A stretch of DNA of 64,000 bases, taken from Mucilaginibacter celer. Its GTDB lineage: Bacteria; Bacteroidota; Bacteroidia; Sphingobacteriales; Sphingobacteriaceae. Below are positions 49,526-59,814 of the stretch, one piece after another; within the stretch, counting starts at the first letter, position 1, and every line of letters begins with the position of its first letter. Under the pieces are notes generated by a model. It was not told where the DNA came from. It saw only the letters and a program-made list of their open reading frames with translations, and made no database searches. The stretch lies in the NCBI RefSeq assembly GCF_003576455.2, contig NZ_CP032869.1, forward strand, positions 7,006,001 to 7,070,000. Reading direction: 5' to 3'. The translations under genes and the position numbers were made by a program.

Positions 49526-51961
49526 ATGCTCAAAAATTACCTGAAAATAGCCTTTAGGCAATTGCGCAAGCAAAAAATGTATACAGCCATTAAAATAGGC
49601 GGTTTCGCGTTCAGTATTGCGGCCTGTTTGTTAATTGCCCTCTACATTCGCGATGAGTTGAGCTTTGATAAAAGTTATCCCAACGCCGCCAACGTTTACC
49701 GTGTGCTTGGGCATTATCACGATGGCTCGATAGACGAAAAAGGGGTTGACTGGCCCTCAGTACTGGGCAAAGTGATTAAACAGGATTTTCCGGAGGTGGA
49801 GAAATCCGGCCGGCTGATGCCCAACTCATTATTTTGGGGAGCAGGTGCCAACGAATTAAAACGTGCCGATCAGCCCGATAATACCCACGAAGAAGGTTTT
49901 GCCTATGCCGATCAGGGCCTGATAGATATTTTAAACCTCCCTATGGTTTACGGCGACCCAAAACACGCGTTGAGCGAACCATTAAGCATGGTGATATCAA
50001 AGAGCAAAGCCGATAAATATTTTCCCGGCCAAAACCCGGTAGGTAAGGTAATGTACCTCAACAATAACAAAACCAAGCCTTTTAAAATAGCTGCGGTAAT
50101 GCAGGACATCCCAAGTAATTCGCACCTGCACGATTTTAAGTTTTTCATCACCCTTGCAGGCGTAGAGTTTTGGAACGGCGAGCAGGCTACCTGGGATGCC
50201 AATAACTATCATATCTACATAGCGCTGAAACCCGGTACCAACATAGCGCAGTTTGATAAAAAACTTAATGATGGTATCCTGAAAACTTACTATATCCCCA
50301 ACATGACCCGTAATGGAGATAAACGGGCCAGCAAGGTGATGAGCATGTTTAATTTGATGGTGCAGAATGTACAGGATATTAACCTGCGGTCGTACGATGT
50401 ACATGATGGCATGTCGCACGGGGATATCCGTTTTGTGTGGCTGTTTGGCGCGGTGGCCGGGTTTATTTTGGTGATTGCCTGCATCAATTTTGTTAACTTG
50501 TCTACAGCTAAATCCGCTAATCGCGCTAAAGAAGTTGGTTTACGTAAAGTAGTTGGCTCGCAGCGCAGCGGCCTGATCCAGCAGTTTCTGGCCGAATCAT
50601 TATTATATAGCTTTTTCTCGTTTGTTTTAGGATTGATCCTTGCCTGGGTGTTGTTGCCATATTTTAATACGCTGGCGTCCAAATCGCTTGTTATGCCTTG
50701 GGCGGCCTGGTGGCTGGTACCCGTAGTATTGGCATCGGCATTTTTAATTGGTGTTGTGGCGGGCATTTATCCGGCATTTTATTTATCCGGCTTTAAACCT
50801 GCCGAAGTACTGAAAGGCAATTTAAGTAACGGAAGCAAGAGTTCGGTGTTGCGGAATGTGCTGGTAGTTTTCCAGTTTGCTACATCCATTATCCTCATCA
50901 TCAGTACAGTGGTTATTTATAACCAGATGCAATACCTGCTTAACAAAAAAGTAGGTTTTGAAAAAGACCAGGTAGTGATGATACAGGGCACCAACACGCT
51001 CGATAACCAGGTTAAACCGTTTAAAAGCGAGTTGCTGAAATTATCTACCGTAAAAAGTGCTTCAATCAGCGATTTTCTACCCGTATCGGGCACCAAGCGT
51101 AACGGTAACCAGTTTTATATTGAAGGAAGAGAAAAGATCGATCCTACAGTTGGCGGGCAGTTTTGGGATGTGGATCATGACTATATCAAAACGCTGGGCA
51201 TTAAGCTGGTGGCTGGTCGCAATTTTATTCCTGATATGAAAACCGATTCGCAGGCGGTGATCATTAACCAGATGATGGCCAACAAACTGGGACTTAAAAA
51301 TGCGATAGGTAAAAAGATAGTTAACTACGGTCCGGCTAAAACCATCATTGGCGTGGTTGCAGATTTTAATTTCAACTCGATGCGCGATGGTATCGAACCA
51401 TTGGTGATGCACTTAAGCCCAAGCGAATCGATAGTATCGGTAAAAATAAAAGCCGGCGATGTGAAAACCGCGCTCGATCAGATCACCGCCACCTGGAAGC
51501 AATTTGCCCCAAACCAGCCTATCCGCTACAATTTTATGGACGAACGCTTTGCCAGCATGTATGCAGATGTACAACGTATGGGGCGCATTTTTACCAGTTT
51601 CGCAGTATTAGCCATCATGATAGCCTGCCTTGGCCTGTTTGCCTTAGCCGCCTTTATGGCCGAACAGCGCAGTAAGGAGATAGGTATTCGTAAAGTGCTG
51701 GGGGCTACCATTGGTAACATCACCACCATGCTATCTATGAATTTTGTAAAACTGGTATTCATAGCCATTGTAATAGCCACCCCAATAGCCTACTACGCCA
51801 TGACCAAATGGCTGCAGGATTTTACCTACAGGGTAACATTAAGCTGGTGGATGTTTGCTTTGGCGGGAGTGGCCGCTATTATGATTGCACTGGTTACGGT
51901 AAGCTACCAGAGTATAAAGGCCGCGTTGATGAACCCGGTGAAGAGTTTGAAGGCGGAGTAG
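49526..51961 (+). CDS. FtsX/MacB-type ABC transporter permease, copy 1
   Basis: An 811-residue membrane protein: MLKNYLKIAFRQLRKQKMYT, then a first membrane helix (about 20-42), a large outer domain of the MacB periplasmic type, a group of helices (about 295-430, with AVAGFILVIACINFVNLSTA and KEVGLRKVVGSQRSGLIQQF), a second outer domain and a final helix group (ACLGLFALAAFMAEQRSKEI and GIRKVLGATIGNITTMLSMN) to the end. The double FtsX layout is typical of Bacteroidota orphan permeases; no ATPase gene is near. It ends with MNPVKSLKAE, shared by copy 2. Role unknown; efflux or lipoprotein release is possible. Confidence 0.9.
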   Translation: MLKNYLKIAFRQLRKQKMYTAIKIGGFAFSIAACLLIALYIRDELSFDKSYPNAANVYRVLGHYHDGSIDEKGVDWPSVLGKVIKQDFPEVEKSGRLMPNSLFWGAGANELKRADQPDNTHEEGFAYADQGLIDILNLPMVYGDPKHALSEPLSMVISKSKADKYFPGQNPVGKVMYLNNNKTKPFKIAAVMQDIPSNSHLHDFKFFITLAGVEFWNGEQATWDANNYHIYIALKPGTNIAQFDKKLNDGILKTYYIPNMTRNGDKRASKVMSMFNLMVQNVQDINLRSYDVHDGMSHGDIRFVWLFGAVAGFILVIACINFVNLSTAKSANRAKEVGLRKVVGSQRSGLIQQFLAESLLYSFFSFVLGLILAWVLLPYFNTLASKSLVMPWAAWWLVPVVLASAFLIGVVAGIYPAFYLSGFKPAEVLKGNLSNGSKSSVLRNVLVVFQFATSIILIISTVVIYNQMQYLLNKKVGFEKDQVVMIQGTNTLDNQVKPFKSELLKLSTVKSASISDFLPVSGTKRNGNQFYIEGREKIDPTVGGQFWDVDHDYIKTLGIKLVAGRNFIPDMKTDSQAVIINQMMANKLGLKNAIGKKIVNYGPAKTIIGVVADFNFNSMRDGIEPLVMHLSPSESIVSVKIKAGDVKTALDQITATWKQFAPNQPIRYNFMDERFASMYADVQRMGRIFTSFAVLAIMIACLGLFALAAFMAEQRSKEIGIRKVLGATIGNITTMLSMNFVKLVFIAIVIATPIAYYAMTKWLQDFTYRVTLSWWMFALAGVAAIMIALVTVSYQSIKAALMNPVKSLKAE

Positions 51962-51962
51962 T

Positions 51963-52062
51963 TCTGAATCAGAATTTGCAGAATTAAAGAATTAACAGAA
52001 TAGAATTGAAACAATCCTAAGCAATTCTGAAAATCCTAAAATTCTGTAAATTCTGATTCAGA
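51963..52062 (+). repeat. Palindromic intergenic repeat, copy B
   Basis: Inverted ends TCTGAATCAGAATTTG and AAATTCTGATTCAGA extend to 23 bp with one mismatch; the core contains AATTAACAGAATAGAATT. It directly follows the first permease stop codon. Confidence 0.85.
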
Positions 52063-52093
52063 TAACATTAAAATCATATAAATCAAGGTTCAA

Positions 52094-54523
52094 ATGCTTA
52101 AAAGTTATTTAAAAACAGCCTGGCGGTTTTTGTTAAAGAACAAAACATTCAGCCTCATTAACATTGTGGGCCTGGCCACAGGTACCTTATGCTGCCTGTA
52201 TATTTTGCTTTATGTGCAGGATCAGTACAGTTATGATAAACAGCATAAAGATGTTAAAGATATTTACCGTATTACCACCACACTTGAGCTTACAGGCGAT
52301 AAGCATGATGGCGCGGCCAGTTCGCCGCCTATTGCCCCGGCCATGAAAAATGATTTTGGCGAGGTTTTGCAATATACCCGTTTGGTAAATACCGATGGCT
52401 TTGGTGCAAAACAACATTTGCTGCGTTACAAGGAAAAATCATTTTATCAGCAGGATGCTGTTTATGTGGATTCGACCTTTTTCGATATGTTTAATTTTCA
52501 TTTTGTTAGCGGTAATGCTAACAAAGCTTTGGCCGAACCTTATACCATTGTGTTGCTAAAACCGGTGGCTGATAAGCTTTTTGGCAGCGAGGATGCCGTG
52601 GGCAAAATGATCTCTATCGATAACTCCTTTGGCAAGCACGATTTTAAGGTGATGGGGGTTATTGACGAAAGTGCAGGCGAATCGCATATCAAAGCCAGCA
52701 TATTTATGGCGATGAACAGCGGCGGCCTTGGCGACTATGTTCGGAAAAACACCGCCTGGGCGGGCAATAACTTTTTATACGCTTATGTAAAACTTCGCCC
52801 CAACACCAATGCTGCCGCTCTTGAAAAAAAGCTGCCTGAGTTTTTAAATAAATACGGTGCCGATCAGCTCAAAGCTATCGGAATGAAAAAAGCCCTGCAT
52901 CTGCAACCGGTAACCAGTATCCATATCACACCGGGTCATGAACATGAGCTTACAAAAACGCTCGATCCGTCGTTTTTATACATCATGATTTTGGTGGCCG
53001 TATTGATCCAGGTGGTGGCTTGCATCAACTTCATGAATCTATCAACCGCCCGCGCGTCAAAACGCGCTAAAGAAGTAGGCGTACGTAAAGTAATAGGCGC
53101 AGATCAGGGCGATTTGATGAAGCAGTTTTTGGGCGAATCGTTCATGCTTACGTTAATAGGGGTAGCTGTGGCATTGCCATTATTGGTGGTGTTGCTTCCA
53201 TATTTAAACCAGGTAACGCACAGCGACATCAGGTTGACTTTTTTTATCAATTATAAGCTTTGGGTAATGTTGGCAGGTATGGTACTGGTTACGGGTTTGG
53301 TAGCCGGTAGCTACCCTGCGTTTTACCTATCGGCATTTAAAGCTATTAAGGTTATTAAAGGCAATTTTACCAATCATATTTCGGCAGGGGGAATACGGAA
53401 AACACTGGTGGTTTTCCAGTTTTGGTTATCTATCATATTGATATCGGGTGTTATAATCATTTATAGTCAGCTCAATTTTGTAAAGAACAAAGACCTGGGT
53501 TTTGATCAGAACCAAAAGCTGATCTTTAATTTTTACACCGCCACCACGCAGGGTAAAATGAAGAATTTTGCCAACGATTTAAAAGGCCTGGCCGAGGTGA
53601 AAACCGTAAGCAATGCCGATAACTACCTGAGCCAGTTTGTACCGCACGATCATGGCGTTTACACAGCCGGTGGCAATATGGCAACCGCCACCGATGCGCA
53701 AAATATTAATACCGACGAGTTTTTTGCCAAAGCCAACGGCATTAAAATCATAGCCGGCAGGGATTTCAGGATAGGCGATAGCAGTCGCGTGCTTATTAAC
53801 GAAACTTTATGTAAGCGTTTGGGCCTAAACCCGCAAACTGCTCCGGGAACAAGGCTTTATACCCAATACGCTCCCGATCCGGTAACGTTTGTTGAGGTGG
53901 CCGGTGTAATGAAAGATTTTAATTACAACTCGCTGCACATGCAGGTAAAACCCTTTATGCTGGTTTACCAAAAAGATCCGCAATATTTTAATGTGATGGT
54001 GGTATCGACCGATAGTAAAAACTATAAATCGCTGCTGGGCAAAATGGAATCGCTATGGCGTAAAGATGTTATAGATGCTCCTTTTGAATATTCGTTTTTA
54101 GATACCGAGGTACAAAAACAGTATGAAACCGAAGTTACCTTATCGCAAATTATCAACGCTTTCACAGTGATGGCCATCGTAATCTCGTGCCTGGGCTTAT
54201 TCGGCCTCGCCGCCTTTAGCGCCGAGCAGCGCAGTAAAGAGATAGGTGTACGTAAGGTATTAGGTGCAAGTGTAACCGGTATAGTACAACTGTTATCAAA
54301 AGATTTTGTAAAGCTGGTTTTAATTGCCCTTGCTATAGCAACCCCGGTAGCCTGGTGGGCCATGAGCAAGTGGCTGCAGGCCTTTGAATACCGGGTAAAT
54401 ATAAGCTGGTGGATGTTTGCCCTGGCAGGTATGCTTGCTATGATCATTGCCCTGGTAACGGTAAGCAGCCAGGCTATTAAAGCGGCCAGGATGAACCCGG
54501 TGAAAAGCCTTAAAGCAGAATAA
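52094..54523 (+). CDS. FtsX/MacB-type ABC transporter permease, copy 2
   Basis: An 809-residue permease: MLKSYLKTAWRFLLKNKTFS, first helix with NIVGLATGTLCCLYILLYV, the middle helix group with VAVLIQVVACINFMNLSTAR and KEVGVRKVIGADQGDLMKQF, and the final group with VISCLGLFGLAAFSAEQRSK and GVRKVLGASVTGIVQLLSK. It is a diverged paralogue of copies 1, 3 and 4. The copies are separated by repeat elements, not by other genes, suggesting tandem duplication. No ATPase neighbour. Confidence 0.9.
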   Translation: MLKSYLKTAWRFLLKNKTFSLINIVGLATGTLCCLYILLYVQDQYSYDKQHKDVKDIYRITTTLELTGDKHDGAASSPPIAPAMKNDFGEVLQYTRLVNTDGFGAKQHLLRYKEKSFYQQDAVYVDSTFFDMFNFHFVSGNANKALAEPYTIVLLKPVADKLFGSEDAVGKMISIDNSFGKHDFKVMGVIDESAGESHIKASIFMAMNSGGLGDYVRKNTAWAGNNFLYAYVKLRPNTNAAALEKKLPEFLNKYGADQLKAIGMKKALHLQPVTSIHITPGHEHELTKTLDPSFLYIMILVAVLIQVVACINFMNLSTARASKRAKEVGVRKVIGADQGDLMKQFLGESFMLTLIGVAVALPLLVVLLPYLNQVTHSDIRLTFFINYKLWVMLAGMVLVTGLVAGSYPAFYLSAFKAIKVIKGNFTNHISAGGIRKTLVVFQFWLSIILISGVIIIYSQLNFVKNKDLGFDQNQKLIFNFYTATTQGKMKNFANDLKGLAEVKTVSNADNYLSQFVPHDHGVYTAGGNMATATDAQNINTDEFFAKANGIKIIAGRDFRIGDSSRVLINETLCKRLGLNPQTAPGTRLYTQYAPDPVTFVEVAGVMKDFNYNSLHMQVKPFMLVYQKDPQYFNVMVVSTDSKNYKSLLGKMESLWRKDVIDAPFEYSFLDTEVQKQYETEVTLSQIINAFTVMAIVISCLGLFGLAAFSAEQRSKEIGVRKVLGASVTGIVQLLSKDFVKLVLIALAIATPVAWWAMSKWLQAFEYRVNISWWMFALAGMLAMIIALVTVSSQAIKAARMNPVKSLKAE

Positions 54524-54525
54524 TA

Positions 54526-54625
54526 TCTGAATCAGAATTTACAGAATTTGAGAATTAGCAGAATAAAAAGGTAACGGCAACAAGTAATTCTGAAAATCTT
54601 AAAATTCTGTAAATTCTGATTCAGA
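54526..54625 (+). repeat. Palindromic intergenic repeat, copy C
   Basis: TCTGAATCAGAATTTACAG at the left and its reverse at the right give a perfect 24-bp inverted repeat; the core has GAGAATTAGCAGAATAAAA. It starts 3 bases after the second permease stop. Confidence 0.88.
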
Positions 54626-54647
54626 CAAATGACTTAATGAAACAATC

Positions 54648-57008
54648 ATGATAAAGAATTACATTAAAATCGCGTTCCGCAATATGGTTAAAAATAAGGT
54701 GCATGCCTTTATTAACATCGCGGGTTTATCGGTAGGAATGGCGGTGGCTATGCTTATCGGGCTTTGGGTTTGGGATGAGTTATCGTTTGATAAATATCAT
54801 AGTACCTATAACCGCGTGGGCCAGATTATGGTGAGCCAGAAGGGTACTGAAGATGTAGTAACTTTTCAATCAACGGTTGTTCCGCTTAGTGCTGATCTGC
54901 GTACCCGTTTTGCTGATGATTTTAAGCGCATTTCGCTGATTTGGCGCAGTACGCATATCCTGGCCGTTGGCGATAAAAAGATATCGCAAACAGGCAGCTG
55001 GGCCGAGGCGGATATGCCGGCCATGCTGGCGCTTAAAATGGTAAAAGGCAACTATACAGATTTTAAAGATCCGTCATCTATGATCATATCGCAGTCGGTA
55101 GCCAGATCACTTTTTGGTGATGCCGATCCGATCAACAAAACCATCAAGGCTGATAATAAAACCAACCTTAAAGTTATTGGGGTGTATGAAGACCTGCCAC
55201 GAAATACTACGTTTTACGAAACGAAGTTTTTTATGCCGTTTTTTAATAAAGACAACTGGTGGAGCACGCAGACCGATAAATGGGATAATCACGGTTGCCA
55301 GATGTATGTTCAACTGGCCGATAACGCCGATTTTGATAAGGTTTCGGCAAAAATAGCACGGGTTACTGCGGCCCATTTCAAGGTTTACGACGAAACCATC
55401 CAGGTGCACCCCATGAGTAAATGGCATCTCTACAACGATTTTAAAAACAGGATAGCCGTAGGTGGCCGTATTGAAATGGTGTGGTTGTTTGGCATTATCG
55501 GTGTGTTTGTATTGCTGCTGGCCTGCATCAACTTCATGAACCTGAGCACCGCCCGCAGCGAGAAACGTGCTAAAGAAGTAGGCATCCGTAAATCTATCGG
55601 TTCGTTACGGTCGCAGTTGATTAAACAGTTTTTAAGCGAATCGGTATTGTTTGCCTGCCTGGCTTTGATGGTTACCTTCGGGATAGTTTTAATAGCGCTG
55701 CCTGGATTTAATCAAATTGCCGATAAGCAGATAGCTATGCCTTTTACCAATACCTGGTTTTGGGCGATGGCCTTAGGCTTCACCTTATTCACCGGAATCA
55801 TTGCGGGTAGTTACCCGGCTTTCTATCTATCATCTTTCCAACCGGTAAAAGTGCTGAAAGGTACTTTTAAAGTTGGTCGTTTGGCATCGGTACCGCGCAA
55901 GGTGCTGGTGGTGGTGCAGTTTACAGTTTCGATTGTGCTGATTATCGGTACCATCATTGTTTTCAGGCAGATCCAGTATGCCAAAAACCGCCCGGTTGGC
56001 TATTCACGTGCTGGTTTGCTTACCGTGGAAATGAATACCCCCGAAATTTACGGACACTACGAAGCCATGCGCAACGACCTGATCCAGACCGGAGCTATTG
56101 AAGATATGGCCGAATCAAACAGTACCACCAATGCCATCTGGGCCCGTAACGGCGGGTTCGACTGGGAAGGCAAATCGCCAACCTTCGAGCCTACATTTGC
56201 ATCCATTGCCGTAACCTATGATTTTGGCCACACCGTAGGCTGGAAAATAACGCAGGGCCGTGATTTTTCGAGAAGTTTCCCCACTGATACCGATGCGTTT
56301 ATTATGAATGAATCGGCACTGAAACTAACCGGGCTTAAAAATCCGGTAGGTAAAATAATGAAATGGGGAGGTAAGCCGCATTTGGTTGTTGGCGTGGTTA
56401 AAGATATGATCATGGAATCACCATATGAAAAGCCGGTAGCTTCCATATTCCTGATGTCGCCGGGTTGGGTTAACTTTATTACTCTTAGGGTTAAACCAAC
56501 CATAGCCATGCAGGAAGCTTTGAAAAAGATAGAGCCTGTATTTAAAAAATACAACCCCGGCAGCCCATTCGATTTTAAATTTAACGATGATGAATACGCG
56601 CACAAGTTTTCGGACGAGCAACGCATCGGCAACCTGGCCACTATCTTCGCCGTGCTGGCCATATTTATCTCATGTCTTGGTTTATTCGGCCTGGCCTCAT
56701 TTATAGCTGAGCAGCGCATCAAAGAAATCGGCGTTCGTAAAGTGCTGGGTGCTTCGGTAGCCAACCTGTGGCGCCTGCTCTCAACCGAGTTTGTGGTACT
56801 GGTTACCATATCGCTGCTGATCGCTATACCTATGGCCTATTATTATATGAACAACTGGCTGCACCGCTACGAATACCGCTCAACCATAACCTGGTGGATT
56901 TTCGCGGCATCAGGCATAGGGGCAATAGTAATCACGTTGTTAACGGTTAGCTACCATGCTATAAAGGCGGCGCTGGCTAACCCGGTGAAGAATTTGAGGA
57001 GTGAATAG
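54648..57008 (+). CDS. FtsX/MacB-type ABC transporter permease, copy 3
   Basis: A 786-residue permease: MIKNYIKIAFRNMVKNKVHA, first helix NIAGLSVGMAVAMLIGLWVW, middle helix group with VFVLLLACINFMNLSTARSE and KRAKEVGIRKSIGSLRSQLI, and final group with FISCLGLFGLASFIAEQRIK and GVRKVLGASVANLWRLLST. It is very close to copy 4 in its first and last helix groups, so these two probably arose by a recent duplication. No ATPase neighbour. Confidence 0.9.
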   Translation: MIKNYIKIAFRNMVKNKVHAFINIAGLSVGMAVAMLIGLWVWDELSFDKYHSTYNRVGQIMVSQKGTEDVVTFQSTVVPLSADLRTRFADDFKRISLIWRSTHILAVGDKKISQTGSWAEADMPAMLALKMVKGNYTDFKDPSSMIISQSVARSLFGDADPINKTIKADNKTNLKVIGVYEDLPRNTTFYETKFFMPFFNKDNWWSTQTDKWDNHGCQMYVQLADNADFDKVSAKIARVTAAHFKVYDETIQVHPMSKWHLYNDFKNRIAVGGRIEMVWLFGIIGVFVLLLACINFMNLSTARSEKRAKEVGIRKSIGSLRSQLIKQFLSESVLFACLALMVTFGIVLIALPGFNQIADKQIAMPFTNTWFWAMALGFTLFTGIIAGSYPAFYLSSFQPVKVLKGTFKVGRLASVPRKVLVVVQFTVSIVLIIGTIIVFRQIQYAKNRPVGYSRAGLLTVEMNTPEIYGHYEAMRNDLIQTGAIEDMAESNSTTNAIWARNGGFDWEGKSPTFEPTFASIAVTYDFGHTVGWKITQGRDFSRSFPTDTDAFIMNESALKLTGLKNPVGKIMKWGGKPHLVVGVVKDMIMESPYEKPVASIFLMSPGWVNFITLRVKPTIAMQEALKKIEPVFKKYNPGSPFDFKFNDDEYAHKFSDEQRIGNLATIFAVLAIFISCLGLFGLASFIAEQRIKEIGVRKVLGASVANLWRLLSTEFVVLVTISLLIAIPMAYYYMNNWLHRYEYRSTITWWIFAASGIGAIVITLLTVSYHAIKAALANPVKNLRSE

Positions 57009-57052
57009 TGGTTAGAGGTTGGAGATTAGAGGTTAGGAGGATCGCAAATTTT

Positions 57053-57140
57053 TCTGAACCGGAATTTGTTGAATTAATGAATTAACAGAATGCCAAGCAA
57101 ATTCGAAAAATTCTCCTAATTCGTTTAATTCGAGTTCAGA
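57053..57140 (+). repeat. Palindromic intergenic repeat, copy D (degenerate)
   Basis: TCTGAACCGGAATTTG at 57053 and AATTCGAGTTCAGA at the right end; the core has GAATTAATGAATTAACAGAA. Arms are imperfect. Short-word repeats precede (57003-57041) and follow (57142-57200). Confidence 0.75.
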
Positions 57141-57211
57141 CAAAAATGACTCAATGACCCAATGACGCGAAGCAAATGACTCAATGACACAAAGTAAAAT
57201 GATATACCATC

Positions 57212-59605
57212 ATGTTTAAAAATTATCTAACCGTTGCCTGGCGTAACCTTGTTAAGAACAAGGCGCATACGCTTATTAACATTACCGGCCTATCGGTTGG
57301 TATGGCGGTGGCCATGCTCATAGGCCTTTGGATTTGGGACGAGCTATCGTACGATAAAAATTTTGACAGTTACGACCGCATTGTGCAGGTATGGCAAAAC
57401 CAAACCTTTAACGGTGTAACCGGTTCGCAAACAGCCATGCCCATACCGCTTGGCTACAAACTAAGACAGGATTATAAGCACGATTTTAAATACGTAGTGC
57501 TTTCATCCTGGAACTATGGCCACATTATGGCTTATGGTGATAAAAAGCTTACCAAAGAGGGCAGCTATATGCAGGCCGAAGCGCCTGATCTGCTCACTTT
57601 AAAAATGCTGAAGGGTACGCGCTCGGGTTTAACAGATCCATCTTCGGTTTTACTTTCGGCCTCGCTGGCAAAGGCTTTGTTTGGTGATGCCGACCCGATG
57701 CTGAAAACCATCAAAATTGATAACGTTTGGAATGTGAAGGTTACGGGTGTTTATGAGGATCTGCCCCATAACTCCGCCTTCCGCGAGCTGGGTTTTATCG
57801 CTCCCTGGGATTTGTATATGAACACCGCGCCATGGCTAAAACGTGCCGAAACACGTTGGGGTAACAACTCGTGGCAAATTTTCGCGCAGCTGAAACCGGG
57901 TATCGATGCGCAAAAAGTATCTGCAGAAATAAAAGATCTGAAACTGCATGCCATCAAAGCCCAGGGCGATGATGTGGGTGCAAGCTTTAAGCCCGCGGTG
58001 TTTTTGCATCCTATGAGCAAATGGCACCTGTACTCAAACTTTAAGGATGGCTTTAATGTTGGCGGCGATATTAAGTTTGTGTGGATGTTTGGCATTATCG
58101 GTGTGTTTGTACTGATGCTGGCTTGTATCAACTTCATGAACCTGAGCACCGCCCGCAGCGAGAAACGGGCTAAGGAAGTTGGCATCCGCAAAACGGTTGG
58201 CTCTTTACGCAGCCAGCTCATCAGCCAGTTTTTTATCGAGTCGGTTATATTGGCGGTGTTTGCATTTTTAATTTCGGTTTTGCTGGCTCAGCTTACCTTG
58301 TCGTGGTTTAACAGCGTTGCCGATAAAAACATGCATATCCTTTGGGGTAATGGTGTTTTTTGGCTGATGGGTTTTGGTTTTAGTATTATTACCGGGCTGA
58401 TTGCAGGTAGTTATCCAGCCTTTTACCTCTCGTCGTTTCAGCCGGTGAAGGTATTGAAAGGCACTTTTAAAGCCGGGCGCTATGCCGCTGTGCCGCGCAA
58501 AATACTGGTTGTGGTACAGTTCGCGGTATCGGTTACGCTGATTATTGGTACACTCATCGTTTTCAGGCAGGTGCAATTCACCAAAAACCGGCCTATCGGT
58601 TATGAGCGCACGGGTTTGGTGCAGATAGATATGCGTACGGATGAGATCCATAAACATTTTGAAGCCGTTAGGAATGATTTGCTTAAATCGGGCGCTATAA
58701 TTGAAATTGCCGAGTCGGGCAGTCCGCTTACCGATGTATATTCAAACAACAGCGGTTTAAACTGGCGCGGTAAACCGGCCGGTTTACAGGATGATTTTGC
58801 TACCATAAGCCTCAGCCCCGAGTTTGGTAAAGTTGCCCAGTGGAAATTAGTGGAAGGCCGTGATTTTGAACGTCACAACCTAAGCGATTCATCAAGTATG
58901 ATTGTAAACGAAACCGCTGCCCGTTTCATGAATTTTAAACATGCCGTTGGCGAAACAGTAGATTGGGGTAAAAAATATAAGATTATCGGCGTGGTGCGGG
59001 ATATGATCATGTCGTCACCTTACGAGCCGGTCAAATCATCCATATTTATTTTAGATAACGATGCGGGCGGCCTGGTGGATATCCGCCTTAACCCCAAAAT
59101 GAGCGCGCATGATGCGCTGGCCCAAATAGAAACCGTTTACAAGCAATATGCCCCCGGCAGCCCCTTCGAGTATAAATTTACCGACGAAGAATACGCCCGC
59201 AAATTCACCAACGAAGAACGCATAGGCAAACTGGCAGGTTTCTTTACACTACTGGCTATCTTCATCAGTTGTATGGGGCTATTCGGCATGGCATCTTTTA
59301 TGGCCGAACAACGTATCAAAGAGATTGGCGTACGTAAAGTATTAGGTGCGTCCGTATTCAGTTTATGGCAACTGATGTCGAAAGATTTTGTAGTGTTGGT
59401 TTCGATATCCCTGTTGATAGCCATACCAACCGCTTATTACTTTATGGATGGTTGGCTGCAGGAGTATAAATACCGGGCGGTGTTATCATGGTGGATTTTT
59501 GGTTTGACCGCTATTGGGGCTATTGCCATAACCCTGCTAACGGTAAGCTACCAGAGCATCAGGGCTGCAACCATGAACCCGGTGAAGAGTTTGAAGACGG
59601 AGTAG
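57212..59605 (+). CDS. FtsX/MacB-type ABC transporter permease, copy 4
   Basis: A 797-residue permease: MFKNYLTVAWRNLVKNKAHT, first helix NITGLSVGMAVAMLIGLWIW, middle group VFVLMLACINFMNLSTARSE with KEVGIRKTVGSLRSQLISQF, and final group LAIFISCMGLFGMASFMAEQ with GVRKVLGASVFSLWQLMSK. It resembles copy 3 most. It closes the four-gene array. Upstream lies a run of AATGACTC-type words and the degenerate repeat D. Confidence 0.9.
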   Translation: MFKNYLTVAWRNLVKNKAHTLINITGLSVGMAVAMLIGLWIWDELSYDKNFDSYDRIVQVWQNQTFNGVTGSQTAMPIPLGYKLRQDYKHDFKYVVLSSWNYGHIMAYGDKKLTKEGSYMQAEAPDLLTLKMLKGTRSGLTDPSSVLLSASLAKALFGDADPMLKTIKIDNVWNVKVTGVYEDLPHNSAFRELGFIAPWDLYMNTAPWLKRAETRWGNNSWQIFAQLKPGIDAQKVSAEIKDLKLHAIKAQGDDVGASFKPAVFLHPMSKWHLYSNFKDGFNVGGDIKFVWMFGIIGVFVLMLACINFMNLSTARSEKRAKEVGIRKTVGSLRSQLISQFFIESVILAVFAFLISVLLAQLTLSWFNSVADKNMHILWGNGVFWLMGFGFSIITGLIAGSYPAFYLSSFQPVKVLKGTFKAGRYAAVPRKILVVVQFAVSVTLIIGTLIVFRQVQFTKNRPIGYERTGLVQIDMRTDEIHKHFEAVRNDLLKSGAIIEIAESGSPLTDVYSNNSGLNWRGKPAGLQDDFATISLSPEFGKVAQWKLVEGRDFERHNLSDSSSMIVNETAARFMNFKHAVGETVDWGKKYKIIGVVRDMIMSSPYEPVKSSIFILDNDAGGLVDIRLNPKMSAHDALAQIETVYKQYAPGSPFEYKFTDEEYARKFTNEERIGKLAGFFTLLAIFISCMGLFGMASFMAEQRIKEIGVRKVLGASVFSLWQLMSKDFVVLVSISLLIAIPTAYYFMDGWLQEYKYRAVLSWWIFGLTAIGAIAITLLTVSYQSIRAATMNPVKSLKTE

Positions 59606-59659
59606 AGAGATTAGTGGTTGGGAAGAATTTCGGATTTGAGATTTTCGATTTCGGATTTT

Positions 59660-59752
59660 GTCTGAACTGATTTATAGAATTAATGAATGATCAGAATTTT
59701 AGAAAGGAACATTCTATAAATTCTAATAATTCCCCCAAATTCGGGTTCAGAC
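59660..59752 (+). repeat. Palindromic intergenic repeat, copy E (degenerate)
   Basis: GTCTGAACTGATTTATAG at 59660 and AAATTCGGGTTCAGAC at the right end; the core has GAATTAATGAATGATCAG and TAATTCCCCCAAATTC, which copy A also has (TAATTCCCCC). Confidence 0.75.
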
Positions 59753-59814
59753 AATATGAAGCAAGCAAAATATAACATACCGCCAACACGGTATTTAAAA
59801 TTTGCACGTACTTT

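Noticed and set aside
56216..56809. 197-codon minus-strand frame inside permease copy 3
   Set aside because: Shadow of the permease; Ser/Ala-rich composition without a pattern.
57142..57200. AATGACTC-type tandem words as a CRISPR remnant
   Set aside because: The words are short, uneven and without spacers of fixed length.
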